NCBI RefSeq assembly: GCF_901447495.1
Contig: NZ_CABDWS010000003.1
Coordinates: forward strand, 1-64,000
Direction: 5' to 3'
DNA length: 64,000 nucleotides
Origin: Haloimpatiens lingqiaonensis
GTDB lineage: Bacteria > Bacillota > Clostridia > Clostridiales > Clostridiaceae
Shown here: piece after piece, positions 43,553-55,434 of the stretch
How the letters are laid out: each line of letters starts with the position of its first letter
Numbering within the stretch: the first letter of the stretch is position 1
Made by a program: the position numbers and the translations under genes
The notes under the pieces: generated by a model
What the model saw: the letters and a program-made list of their open reading frames with translations, nothing else
The model's database searches: none
Told to the model about the DNA's origin: nothing

Positions 43553-44128
43553 TTATTCATATATAGCATTTATAAGTTCCTGGACACCAACTTTTTTCAA
43601 TGATGAAAATTTAATTATTTGTTCTTCCTTAGACATTCCTAGTGTTTCTCTTATAACCTTTAAATTTTTAAATAATTCGTTGTTACTAATTTTATCAGCT
43701 TTGGTTGCCACTACTATCGGTTTATAATTATAATGTTTAATCCAATTATACATCATAACATCATCTTCCGTAGGTTTATGTCTGCAATCTACTAATAAAA
43801 CAACTTTTTCTAAAGGTTCTCTATCTACTAAATATGTCTCTATTACCTTTACCCAGCTTTCCTTTTCCTTTTTAGAAACCTTGGCATATCCATAACCAGG
43901 CAAATCCACAAAGTACATATCATCATTAATTAAAAAGAAATTTACTAACCTTGTTTTCCCTGGTGTACCACTAGTTTTAGCTAATTTTCTTCTATTTGTT
44001 AAGGTATTTATAAGTGATGATTTTCCAGCATTAGATCTTCCTACAAAAGCCACTTCAGCCAATTTATTCTGTGGATATTGTTCTTTTTTTACTGCTGATA
44101 TTATAAATTCTGCTTTTTTAATTTCCAT
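43553..44128 (-). CDS. engB: EngB/YsxC, ribosome-assembly GTPase
   Basis: 191 residues. G1 GRSNAGKSS (30-38), the TPGKT switch [11 protein letters not shown] (G3), TKADK (G4) and SSL (G5) are all present. It helps assemble the 50S subunit. The start overlaps the lon stop by 11 bases with GGAG upstream, the conserved lon-engB arrangement of Firmicutes. Confidence 0.96.
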   Translation of the reverse strand: MEIKKAEFIISAVKKEQYPQNKLAEVAFVGRSNAGKSSLINTLTNRRKLAKTSGTPGKTRLVNFFLINDDMYFVDLPGYGYAKVSKKEKESWVKVIETYLVDREPLEKVVLLVDCRHKPTEDDVMMYNWIKHYNYKPIVVATKADKISNNELFKNLKVIRETLGMSKEEQIIKFSSLKKVGVQELINAIYE

Positions 44129-46448
44129 TATTCATCTCTCCAACTAAAGCATTTTCCAGAACCTGCTGTATTTTGTCCACTGCAATAAATTTCAATTTTT
44201 TTTGCACGCTCTTAGGAATTTTATTTATATCTTTTTCATTTTCTTTAGGTATTATTACCGTATTAATTCCTGCTCTATAAGCTGCTAAGCTTTTTTCTTT
44301 TAAGCCTCCAATAGGTAAAACTCTTCCTGTCAAAGTTATTTCACCAGTCATAGCCACATTGTGTTTTACCTTTTTCCCACTTAGTGCTGATACAATAGCT
44401 GTAGCCATAGTTACACCTGCAGATGGTCCATCCTTAGGCACTGCTCCTTCTGGAACATGTATATGTAAATCCTTATCTTTATAAAAGCTTCCATCTATAT
44501 GATATAAAGCTGCATTAGCTCTTACATAACTATATGCTGTTTTAGCTGATTCTACCATAACATCTCCCAGTTGTCCTGTTAATTGGAGTTTTCCGTTTCC
44601 CTCCATAACACTTACTTCTACAGGCAGTGTGTCTCCACCATAACCAGTCCATGCCAATCCTTTAACAACACCTATTTTATCTTCTTTTTCAGCGGTATCA
44701 TATGTATATATTTGGGGTCCTAGATATTTGCTTACGATTGTAGATGTTATATTTATTTTTTCTTTATTCTTTTCTAACATTTCAGTTATAGCTTTTCTAA
44801 CCATAGCCGAAATTTTTCTTTCCAATTCCCTTACTCCAGATTCCCTAGTGTAATTTTCTATAATTGTATATATAGCTGAATCAGAAAAAGTTATGGTTTT
44901 ATCCTTTATATTATGTTCCTCTAATGCTTTCTTTATAAGGTGATTGGTAGCTATATGATATTTTTCTTCAGAAGTATATCCTGAAACCTCAATTATCTCC
45001 ATTCTATCTAGTAGTGGTCTTGGTATAGTGTCTAGTCTATTAGCGGTAGTTATAAATAATACATTGGATAAGTCAAAATCCAATTCCAAATAGTGATCTC
45101 TAAAAGTACTATTTTGTTCATCATCTAAAACTTCCAAAAGAGCATCTGCAGGGTCACCTCTAAAATCATTACTCATTTTGTCTATCTCATCTAATAAAAA
45201 TAATGGATTCTTTGATTTAGCTTTCTTCATGCCATATATTATTCTCCCTGGTATGGCACCTACATAAGTCCTTCTATGCCCTCTTATTTCAGCCTCATCA
45301 CGTACTCCACCTAATGACATTCTTACAAAATTTCTATTCACTGCATGTGCTACAGACTTAGCTATAGATGTTTTTCCAACACCTGGTGGTCCAACTAAAC
45401 ACAATATAGGTCCTTTTATAGAGTTACTAACTTTTTTAACTGCCAAATATTCTATTATTCTATCTTTAACTTCATTTAAACCATAATGCTCTTTATCTAA
45501 AATTTCTCTTGCCTTTTTAATATCTATAGTATCATTAGTTTTTTTATTCCAAGGCAAATCCAATACCCAATCTAAATATGTTCTTACTACATTGCTCTCA
45601 GGAGAATAGTTTCCGTTTCTTTCTAATTTTTTCAGCTCATACATTACCTTTTCTTTTGCTTCCTTAGGTAACTTCATTTTGGTAATCTTTCTTTTATAAG
45701 CTTCTATGTCTTTATTTATATCATCTTCTTCTCCTAATTCCTCTTGAATTGCCTTTAATTGTTCCTTTAAATAGTATTCCTTTTGAACTTTGTCTATATT
45801 ATTTTTAACCTTAGTGCCTATTTTATTTTCTATTTTAGCTATCTCTAATTCATTGTTTAGCACATACAATAATTTTTCTAGCCTTTTAGTTAACTCATAG
45901 GTTTCAAGTAATTCCTGCTTTTTATTTTGTTTAAGCGGTACATATGAAAGTATTATATCTGCTAACTCACCAGAATTCTCCATATCCTCTAAGTTTATTA
46001 TAGCTTCCATTGGAATAATCTCTGAAAGTCTAACATATTCACTAAATACCTTTTTAACTTTTCTAGTTAAAGCTTGTATTTTTTTATCTTCCATATTCTC
46101 TTCTTCTAATACTTCTATATCTACTTCAAAATAAGGTTCTTCCTTATTATATTTTATTATTTTAGCCCTGTTTTCCCCTTCAACAAGAACTCTCACAGTA
46201 TCTCCTGGCAATCTTAAAATTTGCTTTATATTACAAACAGTACCTACTAAATTTATATCCTCTCTATCTGGCTCCTCTATTTTCGCCTCTTTTTGTGCTA
46301 CCAAGAATACCTTCTGTTCCTTTAGCATAGCCTCTTCTAATGCTAAAATGGACTTGCTTCTTCCTACATCAAAATGGATTATCATTTCGGGAAAAATAAC
46401 AATTCCCCTTAAAGGGATTAAAGGAAGAGTTTTTATATTATCTGTCAT
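44118..46448 (-). CDS. lon: LonA ATP-dependent protease
   Basis: 776 residues. The N-terminal LON substrate domain ([15 protein letters not shown]) is followed by AAA Walker A GPPGVGKT (about 352-359), LLDEIDKM, and the serine-lysine protease domain with KDGPSAGV (S676) and the catalytic lysine in GLKEKSLAA. It degrades damaged and regulatory proteins in the cytoplasm. Starts after AGGGGAG. Upstream lonB has its own terminator, so lon may have its own promoter in the 133-base gap. Confidence 0.97.
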   Translation of the reverse strand: MTDNIKTLPLIPLRGIVIFPEMIIHFDVGRSKSILALEEAMLKEQKVFLVAQKEAKIEEPDREDINLVGTVCNIKQILRLPGDTVRVLVEGENRAKIIKYNKEEPYFEVDIEVLEEENMEDKKIQALTRKVKKVFSEYVRLSEIIPMEAIINLEDMENSGELADIILSYVPLKQNKKQELLETYELTKRLEKLLYVLNNELEIAKIENKIGTKVKNNIDKVQKEYYLKEQLKAIQEELGEEDDINKDIEAYKRKITKMKLPKEAKEKVMYELKKLERNGNYSPESNVVRTYLDWVLDLPWNKKTNDTIDIKKAREILDKEHYGLNEVKDRIIEYLAVKKVSNSIKGPILCLVGPPGVGKTSIAKSVAHAVNRNFVRMSLGGVRDEAEIRGHRRTYVGAIPGRIIYGMKKAKSKNPLFLLDEIDKMSNDFRGDPADALLEVLDDEQNSTFRDHYLELDFDLSNVLFITTANRLDTIPRPLLDRMEIIEVSGYTSEEKYHIATNHLIKKALEEHNIKDKTITFSDSAIYTIIENYTRESGVRELERKISAMVRKAITEMLEKNKEKINITSTIVSKYLGPQIYTYDTAEKEDKIGVVKGLAWTGYGGDTLPVEVSVMEGNGKLQLTGQLGDVMVESAKTAYSYVRANAALYHIDGSFYKDKDLHIHVPEGAVPKDGPSAGVTMATAIVSALSGKKVKHNVAMTGEITLTGRVLPIGGLKEKSLAAYRAGINTVIIPKENEKDINKIPKSVQKKLKFIAVDKIQQVLENALVGEMNNGN

Positions 46449-46566
46449 TCTTTCTCCCCTCTTTCTATCTTCATTTTTAACAGTAAATACATACCTAGAC
46501 TAATATATTATAACCATAAAAATATAATTTTTCAATTTTTATATTTTATATTTTCCATAAAAACTA

Positions 46567-46604
46567 CAAATATCCCTCATACTAAACTTCTTGAGGGATA
46601 TTTG
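46567..46604 (-). terminator. Terminator overlapping the end of lonB
   Basis: CAAATATCCCTCA and TGAGGGATATTTG (46592-46604 with 46567-46579) form 13 perfect pairs; the upstream arm and loop encode the last residues and stop of lonB. TAGTTTTTATGG follows on the minus strand. Confidence 0.8.
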
Positions 46605-48279
46605 AATCCTTTAATGCTATAGCAGATAGTATAACCTTATTATCTTGCTCATAATTTCTACACTCCTTATCACTCAACAGAGCTATTTTTATTATTTTCT
46701 GTAAATTATCTACTGGAATTATTTCTATTCCTCTTATAAATTTGAAGTTCTCCTGCCAATTTTCTTTAGGTATTATTACTATATCTGCACCAGCCTTCTT
46801 TGCTGCTGCTATTTTTGCTGTAATGCCTCCAATAGGCTTTACCTTTCCATTTAAAGACACTTCTCCTGTCATAGCAACCTTATTGTTTACTGGTATACCC
46901 TTTATAGCACTATATATGGCAGTAGCTATACTTACCCCTGCTGAAGGTCCATCTACTGGTATTCCACTAGGGAAATTTACATGAATATTATAGTTTTTTA
47001 TATTAATATGAAATATGTTAGATAAGACTGTGATTACATTTTCTACCGAACACTTAGCTGTGCTACTTTTTATAAGTTTTTTATTGCTAGTGGTTATTTC
47101 TTCTTTTTCAATTATACCAGTAACCTTTACTTCTCCTTCTCCTGTATTATTCTTTATAGCTGTAGCTTCTATTTCCATAACAATTCCCATATTTGCTCCA
47201 TAAACAGCTAATCCGTTAACACATCCTATTTCTGGCTTTTCTAAAACTTTTTTCTCCGGTCTTTGAGTATATTGACCATTTTCTATAATCCACTCTACAT
47301 GGTTTACTTTTATTCCATCTCTCTCTTCATTTATAGCTATTCCAGCACTTAATTGCACTAAATTAACCGCTTCTCTTCCATTTTCAGCATATTTACTTAT
47401 TAACTTCAAAGCTTTTTCTTCAATTTTAATAGGTATTTTATTAGCACAATTGCTAGCTACTATCTCTATTTCTTCTGGACATAGTCCTTTAAAAAATATT
47501 TCAACACATCTAGATCTTAAGGCTGGACATATCTCTTCTGGGCTTTTAGTAGTAGCTCCTATTAGTCTAAAGTCTGCTGGAAGCCCATTTTCAAATATTT
47601 CTTTTATATACTCTGGTAAATTAGTGTCTTCTGAATTATAGTAAGCACTATCCAAAAATACTCTTCTATCTTCTAAAACTTTTAATAGTTTATTCATTTC
47701 CGTAGGATGTAGTTCCCCTATCTCGTCTATAAATAATATTCCTCCATGTGCCTTGGTAACCGCTCCTGGCTTAGGTTGTGGAATACCTGAAACACCTAAA
47801 GCACCTGCCCCTTGATATATTGGATCGTGTACAGAACCTATAAGCGGATCTGCAATACCCCTCTCATCAAATCTCACAGTTGTAGCATCAATTTCTATAA
47901 ATTTTGCATCTTTCTTAAAAGGAGAATATATTTTAGTCTTAGCATACTCTAGCACCAATCTAGCTGCTGCAGTTTTTCCAACTCCAGGGGGTCCATATAT
48001 AATTACATTTTGTGGGTTCGAGCCACATATAGCAGCTTTTAAAGCTTTTATAGGTTGCTCTTGCCCTATAATTTCCGAAAAATCATTAGGACGGCTTTTT
48101 TCTGTTAAGGGTATTGTTAAACTAATACTTTTTAGTTTATTTAAATTCTCTAATTCTTTAGTATAATTCTTTTGAACAAAGCCCTTATTATATTGGTTAT
48201 TTTTAAAACTATTTAATATATATAACCCAATTATAGTAGTAATAGAAATTTCTAACAGTATTAATATATTAGTTTTCAT
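46582..48279 (-). CDS. lonB: LonB, membrane-linked sporulation-type Lon protease
   Basis: 565 residues. An N-terminal membrane helix (about 4-22) replaces the LON domain, followed by AAA Walker [11 protein letters not shown] (near residue 95), GILFIDEIGEL and the protease domain with VDGPSAGVS (S446) and GGITAKIAAAKK. In B. subtilis LonB is the forespore Lon that works with sigma-F; that supports a spore-former. AAGGAGAATAAAGT precedes the ATG. Confidence 0.93.
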   Translation of the reverse strand: MKTNILILLEISITTIIGLYILNSFKNNQYNKGFVQKNYTKELENLNKLKSISLTIPLTEKSRPNDFSEIIGQEQPIKALKAAICGSNPQNVIIYGPPGVGKTAAARLVLEYAKTKIYSPFKKDAKFIEIDATTVRFDERGIADPLIGSVHDPIYQGAGALGVSGIPQPKPGAVTKAHGGILFIDEIGELHPTEMNKLLKVLEDRRVFLDSAYYNSEDTNLPEYIKEIFENGLPADFRLIGATTKSPEEICPALRSRCVEIFFKGLCPEEIEIVASNCANKIPIKIEEKALKLISKYAENGREAVNLVQLSAGIAINEERDGIKVNHVEWIIENGQYTQRPEKKVLEKPEIGCVNGLAVYGANMGIVMEIEATAIKNNTGEGEVKVTGIIEKEEITTSNKKLIKSSTAKCSVENVITVLSNIFHINIKNYNIHVNFPSGIPVDGPSAGVSIATAIYSAIKGIPVNNKVAMTGEVSLNGKVKPIGGITAKIAAAKKAGADIVIIPKENWQENFKFIRGIEIIPVDNLQKIIKIALLSDKECRNYEQDNKVILSAIALKDSNIPQEV

Positions 48280-48388
48280 ACTTTATTCTCCTTTACCTTA
48301 ATTCTTATATGGTTACCTTAATATAACTTTTATTTATATTATTAACTTACCGTTAGAAATATATTCCTATAAATATTGCTATATAAAA

Positions 48389-48414
48389 AAAATTGGCATA
48401 TATATGCCAATTTT
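48389..48414 (-). terminator. Terminator of clpX
   Basis: AAAATTGGCATAT and ATATGCCAATTTT form a perfect 26-base palindrome that reaches the clpX stop codon (48413-48415) and runs into TTTTTTTTATA on the minus strand. Confidence 0.85.
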
Positions 48415-49711
48415 ATGCTGTTTCATTATTATTTTTTTGCTTTTCTAAGCTTCTTTTAGGAGTTTTTATTACTTTTCTTTTACCATCCTTAGAATTTATA
48501 ATATCAGGTATTTTATTTTTCATAGTTTCCTTTGTAATTATAACCTTTTCTATTGATTCATCTGAAGGAACATCAAACATTATATTCCTCATTACATCTT
48601 CTATTATAGACCTAAGTCCTCTAGCTCCAGTTTTTCTTTCTACAGCTTCCTGTGCTATTTCCTCTAAAGCTTCATCTAAAAATTCTAGTTCTACATTATC
48701 AAGCTCAAATAGTTTTGTATACTGTTTTACTAGAGAATTTTTAGGTTCATTTAATATTCTGATTAAAGCCTCTTTGCCTAAGGATTCTAATGTTACTACT
48801 ATAGGTAATCTACCTACAAACTCAGGAATTAATCCAAATTTCAATAAATCTCCTGGCATTATCTGCTTAAGTAATTCTCCTACATCCTTTTCCTTTTTAG
48901 ATTGAATTTCAGCTCCAAAGCCTAAAGAACTCTTTCTGGTTCTTCTTTCAATAATTTTATCTATTCCATCAAAAGCTCCACCACATATAAATAATATATT
49001 GGCTGTATCTATTTGAATAAATTCCTGATGAGGATGTTTTCTACCACCTTGTGGTGGAACTGAAGCCACAGTTCCTTCTAATATTTTAAGTAAGGCCTGT
49101 TGAACTCCTTCCCCAGATACATCTCTAGTTATAGATGGATTTTCTGATTTCCTAGCTATTTTGTCGATTTCATCTATATATATTATTCCTTTTTCTGCTC
49201 TTTCAATGTCATAATCTGCATTTTGGATTAGTTTAAGAAGAATGTTTTCTACATCCTCTCCCACATATCCAGCTTCTGTAAGTGTAGTTGCATCAGCTAT
49301 AGCAAAAGGTACATTTAATAACTTTGCAAGAGTTTGAGCTAACAAAGTTTTTCCTGAACCTGTAGGTCCTAAAAGTAATATATTACTCTTTTGCAATTCC
49401 ACATCAGAAGTATTAACACTAGAATTTATTCTTTTATAATGATTGTATACAGCTACTGCCAAAGCTTTTTTAGCTTCTTCCTGTCCCACTACATATTCAT
49501 CTAGATGTTCTTTTATTTCCTTAGGTTTTGGTAGATTTGTCATATCTACTTCTACTTCATCATCAAATTCATCTGTAATTATTTCAGAACAAAGCTCTAT
49601 ACATTCATCACAAATATAAACTCCAGGTCCAGCTATTAGTCTTCTTACCTGTTCTTGATTCTTTCCACAGAAGGAGCACTTTAATTGTTTCTTGTCATCA
49701 AATTTAGCCAT
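48413..49711 (-). CDS. clpX: ClpX, unfoldase of the ClpXP protease
   Basis: 432 residues. The N-terminal zinc finger has CSFC (C12, C15) and CDEC (C34, C37), Walker A is GPTGSGKT (115-122), Walker [12 protein letters not shown], and the GYVGEDVE pore loop and ARGLRSI sensor follow. It unfolds tagged proteins and feeds ClpP. GAGAGGTG lies before the ATG. Follows clpP by 32 bases in the tig-clpP-clpX transcript. Confidence 0.98.
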   Translation of the reverse strand: MAKFDDKKQLKCSFCGKNQEQVRRLIAGPGVYICDECIELCSEIITDEFDDEVEVDMTNLPKPKEIKEHLDEYVVGQEEAKKALAVAVYNHYKRINSSVNTSDVELQKSNILLLGPTGSGKTLLAQTLAKLLNVPFAIADATTLTEAGYVGEDVENILLKLIQNADYDIERAEKGIIYIDEIDKIARKSENPSITRDVSGEGVQQALLKILEGTVASVPPQGGRKHPHQEFIQIDTANILFICGGAFDGIDKIIERRTRKSSLGFGAEIQSKKEKDVGELLKQIMPGDLLKFGLIPEFVGRLPIVVTLESLGKEALIRILNEPKNSLVKQYTKLFELDNVELEFLDEALEEIAQEAVERKTGARGLRSIIEDVMRNIMFDVPSDESIEKVIITKETMKNKIPDIINSKDGKRKVIKTPKRSLEKQKNNNETA

Positions 49712-49743
49712 ATTTACACCTCTCTAAGGTTATATTTAAATTT

Positions 49744-50331
49744 CTATTTACTATTCTTTACTATAACTTGATCTATTAAACCATAATTTTTAGCTTCTTC
49801 TGATGTCATAAAATAATCTCTCTCCACATCTTTCTTAATCTGTTCTAAAGATTGACCTGTTCTTTCACTTAAAATTTTGTTTAATTTCTCCTTTATTTGA
49901 AGAATTCTTTTTGCATGTATATCAATATCTGTGGCTTGACCTTGAAAACCACCAAGTGGCTGATGTATCATTATTTCACTATTTGGAAGAGCAAATCTTT
50001 TGCCCTTAGCTCCAGCAGTTAATAAAAATGCTCCCATAGAAGCTGCCATGCCTATACATATAGTGCTTACATCCGGCTTTATATACTGCATTGTATCATA
50101 AATAGCCATACCTGAAGTTATTGATCCACCTGGACTATTTATGTATAAAAATATATCCTTATCTGGATCTTCTGCTTCTAAAAATAATAATTGAGCCACT
50201 ACTAAACTTGCAGTAGTGTCATTAACCTCTTCACCTAAGAATACTATTCTATCCTTTAACAATCTGGAGTAGATATCATAAGATCTCTCTCCTCTTCCTG
50301 TTTGTTCTACAACTACTGGTACTAAACTCAT
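49744..50331 (-). CDS. clpP: ClpP protease subunit
   Basis: 195 residues. The catalytic triad is S98 in [10 protein letters not shown]123 in MIHQP and D172 in VERDYFM, exactly at family positions. It forms the double-ring peptidase with ClpX. AAGGAGGG precedes the ATG. Lies between tig and clpX. Confidence 0.98.
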   Translation of the reverse strand: MSLVPVVVEQTGRGERSYDIYSRLLKDRIVFLGEEVNDTTASLVVAQLLFLEAEDPDKDIFLYINSPGGSITSGMAIYDTMQYIKPDVSTICIGMAASMGAFLLTAGAKGKRFALPNSEIMIHQPLGGFQGQATDIDIHAKRILQIKEKLNKILSERTGQSLEQIKKDVERDYFMTSEEAKNYGLIDQVIVKNSK

Positions 50332-50360
50332 AATATTCCCTCCTTAAAACCCTAAAATTA

Positions 50361-50383
50361 ATTGCCAGAAAAATTCTGGCAAT
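50361..50383 (-). terminator. Hairpin between tig and clpP
   Basis: TTGCCAGAA and TTCTGGCAA pair around AAA or TTT, followed by TAATTTTAGG. The T-run is short, so partial readthrough into clpP is likely. Confidence 0.6.
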
Positions 50384-50399
50384 TATGGTATACATTATA

Positions 50400-51692
50400 T
50401 TATGCTACAGTTTTGCTATTTTTAACCAACATATCTATAACTTTTTCTGTAACTATCTCAGTTTTTAATAAACTCTTTTGTGCGTCCATTATTAATTTAG
50501 CAGTTTTTTCAATATCTTTTCCGCCATATTGTTTTGCCATTTCAATAGCTTTTGCTGATAATTCTTCTTCTGTTACTTCTACTTCTTCAACCTTTGCTAT
50601 TTCATCTATTACTAAATTTGTTTTTACTCTCTTCTCAGCTGTTTCTTTCATGTAATCTCTAACTTTTTCCTCTGTGTTATCAGTATATTGATAATAAGTT
50701 TCTAAATCTAATCCTTGATATCTTAATCTCATCTCAAGATCTTGTAACATAACATCTGTTTCTTTATCTATCATAACTGATGGTATATCTATTTTAGCAT
50801 TATCACATACTGCATTTATAACCGCTTCTTCAAATTCTCTTTTTGCTCTTAAATCATTAGCTTCTTCCATTTTCTTTCTTAAATCAGCCTTTAATTCTTC
50901 TAATGTATCAAATTCAGAAACTTCTTTTGCAAATTCATCATCTAATGCTGGTAGTTCTTTCTTTTGTATTTCATTTACTGTAACTTTGAAAGTAGCATCC
51001 TTACCATTTAATTCTTCTTTACCGTATTCTTCTGGGAATTTAACATTTACATCTTTTTCTTCGCCTTTTTTAGCTCCAATTAATTGTTCTTCAAAGTTAT
51101 CTATAAATGTTCCTGAACCTATTTCTAGTTTATAATCTTTTCCTTCTCCACCTTCAAAAGCTTCCTCTCCTATGAAACCTTTAAAGTCTATAACAGCTAT
51201 ATCGCCTTTTTCAACTTCTCCATCTTCTTTTGTTTCGATTCTTGCATTTTTTTCTTGCATTGATTTTAATTCATTTTCAACTTCTTCATCTTTTACTTCA
51301 TATTTAACTTCTTTAACTTCTACACCTTTATATTCTCCAAGTTCAACTTCTGGAGTTACTGTTACTGTAGCAGTGTATACAAAATCTTTTCCTGAACCTA
51401 TTTCAACTATATCTACATTTGGATAGTCAACTGGTTTGATGTTGTTTTCTCCTATAGCCTTTGGATATGTATCATCACAACAGAAATTTATTGCATCTTC
51501 GTAAAGAACTCCTTCTCCATAATATTGTTTAACTATATGCATAGGCACTTTACCTTTTCTAAATCCAGGTACGTTGAATTTTTTAACATTCTTCTTATAT
51601 GCTTTCTCTAGAGCTTTATTAAATTCTGTAGCTTCTACAGTTATCTCCAGTTTAACAACATTTTTTTCTATTTTTTCTACTTTAGTGTTCAT
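50400..51692 (-). CDS. tig: Trigger factor
   Basis: 430 residues from the ATG at 51692, nine bases after GGAGG; upstream in-frame codons lack a site. The ribosome-docking loop [11 protein letters not shown] is at about 33-43, the FKBP-type PPIase middle domain has [11 protein letters not shown] and FPEEYG, and the C-terminal chaperone domain follows. It binds nascent chains at the ribosome exit. First gene before clpP-clpX. Confidence 0.97.
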   Translation of the reverse strand: MNTKVEKIEKNVVKLEITVEATEFNKALEKAYKKNVKKFNVPGFRKGKVPMHIVKQYYGEGVLYEDAINFCCDDTYPKAIGENNIKPVDYPNVDIVEIGSGKDFVYTATVTVTPEVELGEYKGVEVKEVKYEVKDEEVENELKSMQEKNARIETKEDGEVEKGDIAVIDFKGFIGEEAFEGGEGKDYKLEIGSGTFIDNFEEQLIGAKKGEEKDVNVKFPEEYGKEELNGKDATFKVTVNEIQKKELPALDDEFAKEVSEFDTLEELKADLRKKMEEANDLRAKREFEEAVINAVCDNAKIDIPSVMIDKETDVMLQDLEMRLRYQGLDLETYYQYTDNTEEKVRDYMKETAEKRVKTNLVIDEIAKVEEVEVTEEELSAKAIEMAKQYGGKDIEKTAKLIMDAQKSLLKTEIVTEKVIDMLVKNSKTVA

Positions 51693-51737
51693 TATTATAT
51701 TCCTCCTACTCACCGTCAATGCTTATTTAACTTTAAC

Positions 51738-51767
51738 ATTATAACACACAATGTATAATTTTATCAA
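51738..51767 (-). promoter_or_regulatory. Promoter of tig
   Basis: Minus-strand TTGATA (51762-51767), 18-base spacer, TGTTATAAT extended -10 (TATAAT at 51738-51743). It lies 46 bases before the start codon and is a strong match. Confidence 0.75.
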
Positions 51768-51881
51768 ATTTTAAATTACTTATGGTAGATTTCTTACTAA
51801 TATTCATTATATACTAAACTGTATATTTTTTTCAATTAAAATTCATTTATTTTCTATTTACTTTTTTAAATTCCTATATAA

Positions 51882-52679
51882 TTACTCAATAATCTTGCCA
51901 TCCGCTGTAATATAATAAACTTTGTCATCTATTTTTACTGCCAAACCTTTTTCATTTATATTTTCAAACTGTATATCACTTCCTTGCTTATTTTTAATAT
52001 ACCTATATTTATTTTCCCCAACCTTTCCATACCATATAAATTTATTGCCATTTGATTTTAGCCAAGGAAGTCTACTTATAAAAACAATATTCTCCTCATC
52101 CACAAATCTAGGGGAAGAACACCATAAATAATTTTCATCATTTTTTATTTTATTTTCTCTTGAAAAAACAGTTCCGTTTTTAGATACATACTGCTCCTTA
52201 GATATGTCCAATTCTTTTCCTTCGTCATTTACATAAAATATCTTTTGCGTTTTTTCATCATACACTAATAAAGATGTTTTAGATGGATTTAAATCACAAT
52301 ATATCTTACTATTATCTTTTTCATTAATTACATCTTTGTATATTTTTCTATTTCCATTTTCTTCATAGGAAATCTTCACATTTAAATTTTCATTTAAATT
52401 AACAGTTATATATTTTATTTTTTCTTCTTTTACTTGTGCCTTACTGCTATTATCTTTGCTTTTCTCTTCATTATTTATGGAAGTCTTATTGTTTGTATTT
52501 TGTGTTTCAGTTTTCTTATTTATCTTATTAACTATATTTAATTTTTTATTTTTAAATATAGTTATATACACTACTAATCCTATTACAAAAACTACAGCCA
52601 CAATTATTACTAATAATTTCATTCTGCGCTTTTTAACAGCTTTTTCATAATTCTTACTAAATATACTTGGTTTCGCCAC
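51882..52679 (-). CDS. Membrane-anchored protein of unknown function
   Basis: 265 residues from a GTG nine bases after GGAGGG. A basic N-terminus (KKRRMK) precedes one membrane helix (about 21-41), then an Asn/Lys/Ser-rich linker and an outer domain with repeated short strands such as KTSLLVYDEKTQKIFYV and DDKVYYITADGKIIE. No family recognised. Single gene between tig and pflB. The outside location is inferred from the helix and basic flank. Confidence 0.65.
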   Translation of the reverse strand: MAKPSIFSKNYEKAVKKRRMKLLVIIVAVVFVIGLVVYITIFKNKKLNIVNKINKKTETQNTNNKTSINNEEKSKDNSSKAQVKEEKIKYITVNLNENLNVKISYEENGNRKIYKDVINEKDNSKIYCDLNPSKTSLLVYDEKTQKIFYVNDEGKELDISKEQYVSKNGTVFSRENKIKNDENYLWCSSPRFVDEENIVFISRLPWLKSNGNKFIWYGKVGENKYRYIKNKQGSDIQFENINEKGLAVKIDDKVYYITADGKIIE

Positions 52680-52828
52680 AACAAGTTTCCCTCCTTATTA
52701 TAATTTGCACTATATATTATAACTCAAATTATAACTAATTAGTATTTCTTTTGCTAAATATTTAATAATTATTAATTATTTATGCTACTTTAAACCTCTG
52801 ATTTTTATGCTGTTATATGTGTTTTTAC

Positions 52829-52908
52829 ATTCTGTTTTATAATCAATTTCATGATACATAACTGTTTTGAAACTTTAAAACAGAAGACAAAGCTTTATAA
52901 AACAGAAT
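52829..52908 (+). promoter_or_regulatory. Nested dyads upstream of pflB
   Basis: ATTCTGTTTTATAA (52829-52842) and TTATAAAACAGAAT (52895-52908) are a perfect 14-base inverted repeat 52 bases apart; between them CTGTTTT (52862-52868) and AAAACAG (52877-52883) form a second dyad. All share a CTGTTTT/AAAACAG core, as expected for repeated binding sites of one regulator. They lie just upstream of the -35. The other parts of 52680-53085 hold no gene. Confidence 0.65.
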
Positions 52909-52929
52909 ATATAAAATTACAAAATTATA

Positions 52930-52959
52930 TTGATTTAATATATATAACTGTGATATAAT
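52930..52959 (+). promoter_or_regulatory. Promoter of pflB
   Basis: TTGATT (52930-52935), 18-base spacer, TATAAT (52954-52959). The predicted leader is about 120 bases and ends with AAGGAGG before the ATG. Confidence 0.7.
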
Positions 52960-53085
52960 CATGACATCAAGTTGGTTTCAATTAAAAAATATTAATAATA
53001 CAGTTTGAATTTAAAAATTAACACACCGCAAAAATATTTTCTGTATTATAAAATAAATATTTCTGTTATATAAGGAGGAAACATT

Positions 53086-55332
53086 ATGTTTAAACAATGG
53101 GAAGGATTTAATTTAGGCAACTGGGCTGAAGAAATAGACGTAAGGGACTTTATACAAAAAAATTATAAATGCTATGATGGAACTAAAGGGTTTTTAGTTG
53201 CTCCAACAGATAAAACTAAGAATGTTTGGGGAAAAGCATATGATCTTATATTAGAAGAAATAAAAAAAGGAATAATTGATGTGGAAACTTCAAAATTCTC
53301 AGGTATAGACAATTTTGAAGCTGGCTATTTAGATAAAGAAAATGAAGTTATTGTTGGTTTTCAAACAGATGCTCCATTAAAAAGAATAATGAACCCTTAT
53401 GGCGGTATGAGAATGGTAGAACAATCCCTAACTCAATATGGATTTAAAATGCAAGAGGGTTTAGAAGAAAAATTTACTGAATATAGAAAAACTCATAACC
53501 AAGGGGTTTTCGATGCATACACTGATGAGACTAGAACTGCTAGATCTGTTGGTCTTTTAACTGGACTTCCTGATGCATATGGTAGAGGAAGAATAATAGG
53601 CGACTACAGAAGAATAGCTTTATATGGTATTGATTTTCTAGCAGAACAAAAGAAAAATGATTTAAAAGCTTTAAAAGGACCTGCTACAGAAGAATTTATA
53701 AGATCTAGAGAAGATATATCTGAACAAATAAGAGCTTTAGCTAAAATTAAAAACATGGCTTCTAAATACGGTATAGATATATCAAAACCTGCAAAAAATG
53801 CTAAAGAAGCAGTTCAATTCCTATACATTGGTTACTTAGCTGCTGTTAAAGAAAATAATGGTGCTGCTATGTCCCTTGGAAGAAACACAGCTTTCCTAGA
53901 CATATATATAGAAAGAGACCTTCAAAATGGAATTATTACAGAAGCTGAAGCTCAAGAGCTTATAGACCAATTAGTTATTAAATTAAGATTGGTAAGACAT
54001 TTAAGAACACCAGAATACAACGAGTTATTTGCAGGAGACCCTAACTGGATCACTGAATCTATTGGTGGTTTATCTTTAAACGGCCAGCACATGGTTACAA
54101 AAACTGCATATAGATTTTTACACACATTAACTAATTTAGGACCTGCACCAGAACCAAATATGACAATACTTTGGTCAGAAAAATTACCAGAAAACTTCAA
54201 AAAATATTGTGCAGAAATGTCTATAAAAACTGACTCTATTCAATATGAAAATGATGACCTTATGAGACTTATATATGGAGATGATTATGCTATAGCTTGC
54301 TGCGTATCTGCTATGCAAGTAGGTAAGCAAATGCAGTTCTTTGGTGCTAGAGCAAACCTTGCTAAATCACTTTTATATGCACTAAACGGTGGTAACGATG
54401 AAATTAAAAAAGCTAAAGATGGAAGTCTTATAAAAGTTGTTCCTGGTATAGAAACAATTACTGATGAAGTTTTAGACTATAAAAAAGTAAAAGAAAATTA
54501 TTGGAAAGTTATAGAATATGTTGCTGAACTTTATGTAAATACTATGAATACTATTCACTTCATGCATGATAAATATGCTTATGAAGCTGGTCAAATGGCA
54601 TTACATGATTCTAAAGTTCACAGATTTATGGCCTTTGGAGTAGCTGGATTATCTGTAGCAGCGGATTCATTAAGTGCTATAAAATATGCTAAAGTTAAAC
54701 CTATAAGAAATGAAGATGGAATAACAGTTGATTTCCAAATTGAAGGTGACTTCCCTAAATACGGAAATGACGACGATAGAGTTGACGATATAGCTGTAGA
54801 ATTAATCAAGAAGTTCTCTTCTGAACTTAAAAAGCATGAGACTTATAGAAATGCAGAGCATACTCTATCAGCTCTAACAATTACATCAAACGTAGTTTAT
54901 GGTAAAAAGACAGGTTCTACTCCTGATGGAAGAAAAGCTGGAGAGCCTCTAGCACCTGGAGCTAACCCAATGCACGGAAGAGATGAGAATGGTGCTCTTG
55001 CTTCATTAAACTCAGTGGCAAAAATACCATACAGAGAATGGTGTCAAGATGGAATATCAAATACTTTCTCTATAATTCCAGATGCTTTAGGAAAAGATGA
55101 AGATTCAAGAATAAGCAATTTAGCCGCTTTACTTGATGGATATTTTGCAAGACATGCGTTCCACTTAAACGTAAATGTATTTAGAAGAGAAACTTTAATT
55201 GATGCTATGGAAAATCCAGAAAAATACCCAACACTTACAATAAGAGTTTCTGGATATGCTGTACACTTCAATAGATTAACTAAAGAGCAACAAAAGGAAG
55301 TTATAAGCAGAACTTTCCACGAAAGAATGTAA
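53086..55332 (+). CDS. pflB: Pyruvate formate-lyase
   Basis: 748 residues. The active-site cysteine pair is C405-C406 in [10 protein letters not shown], and the glycyl radical is G723 in [10 protein letters not shown] near the C-terminus. It splits pyruvate to acetyl-CoA and formate without oxygen. AAGGAGG precedes the ATG by six bases. pflA follows 102 bases downstream; a GCACCA/TGGTGC hairpin near 55375-55403 in the gap may tune expression. Highly expressed genes of this type often have upstream redox control, consistent with the dyads. Confidence 0.98.
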   Translation: MFKQWEGFNLGNWAEEIDVRDFIQKNYKCYDGTKGFLVAPTDKTKNVWGKAYDLILEEIKKGIIDVETSKFSGIDNFEAGYLDKENEVIVGFQTDAPLKRIMNPYGGMRMVEQSLTQYGFKMQEGLEEKFTEYRKTHNQGVFDAYTDETRTARSVGLLTGLPDAYGRGRIIGDYRRIALYGIDFLAEQKKNDLKALKGPATEEFIRSREDISEQIRALAKIKNMASKYGIDISKPAKNAKEAVQFLYIGYLAAVKENNGAAMSLGRNTAFLDIYIERDLQNGIITEAEAQELIDQLVIKLRLVRHLRTPEYNELFAGDPNWITESIGGLSLNGQHMVTKTAYRFLHTLTNLGPAPEPNMTILWSEKLPENFKKYCAEMSIKTDSIQYENDDLMRLIYGDDYAIACCVSAMQVGKQMQFFGARANLAKSLLYALNGGNDEIKKAKDGSLIKVVPGIETITDEVLDYKKVKENYWKVIEYVAELYVNTMNTIHFMHDKYAYEAGQMALHDSKVHRFMAFGVAGLSVAADSLSAIKYAKVKPIRNEDGITVDFQIEGDFPKYGNDDDRVDDIAVELIKKFSSELKKHETYRNAEHTLSALTITSNVVYGKKTGSTPDGRKAGEPLAPGANPMHGRDENGALASLNSVAKIPYREWCQDGISNTFSIIPDALGKDEDSRISNLAALLDGYFARHAFHLNVNVFRRETLIDAMENPEKYPTLTIRVSGYAVHFNRLTKEQQKEVISRTFHERM

Positions 55333-55434
55333 TTTAAATAAATTATATCAATAATTAAAAATAAATTGTCTCCGGCACCATATATATTATTACCCTTTGG
55401 TGCTTGGGACATTTTTTATAATATGGAGGTCATT

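Noticed and set aside
52851-52961. 36-codon open frame upstream of pflB
   Set aside because: No ribosome site, and it runs through the dyads and the promoter.
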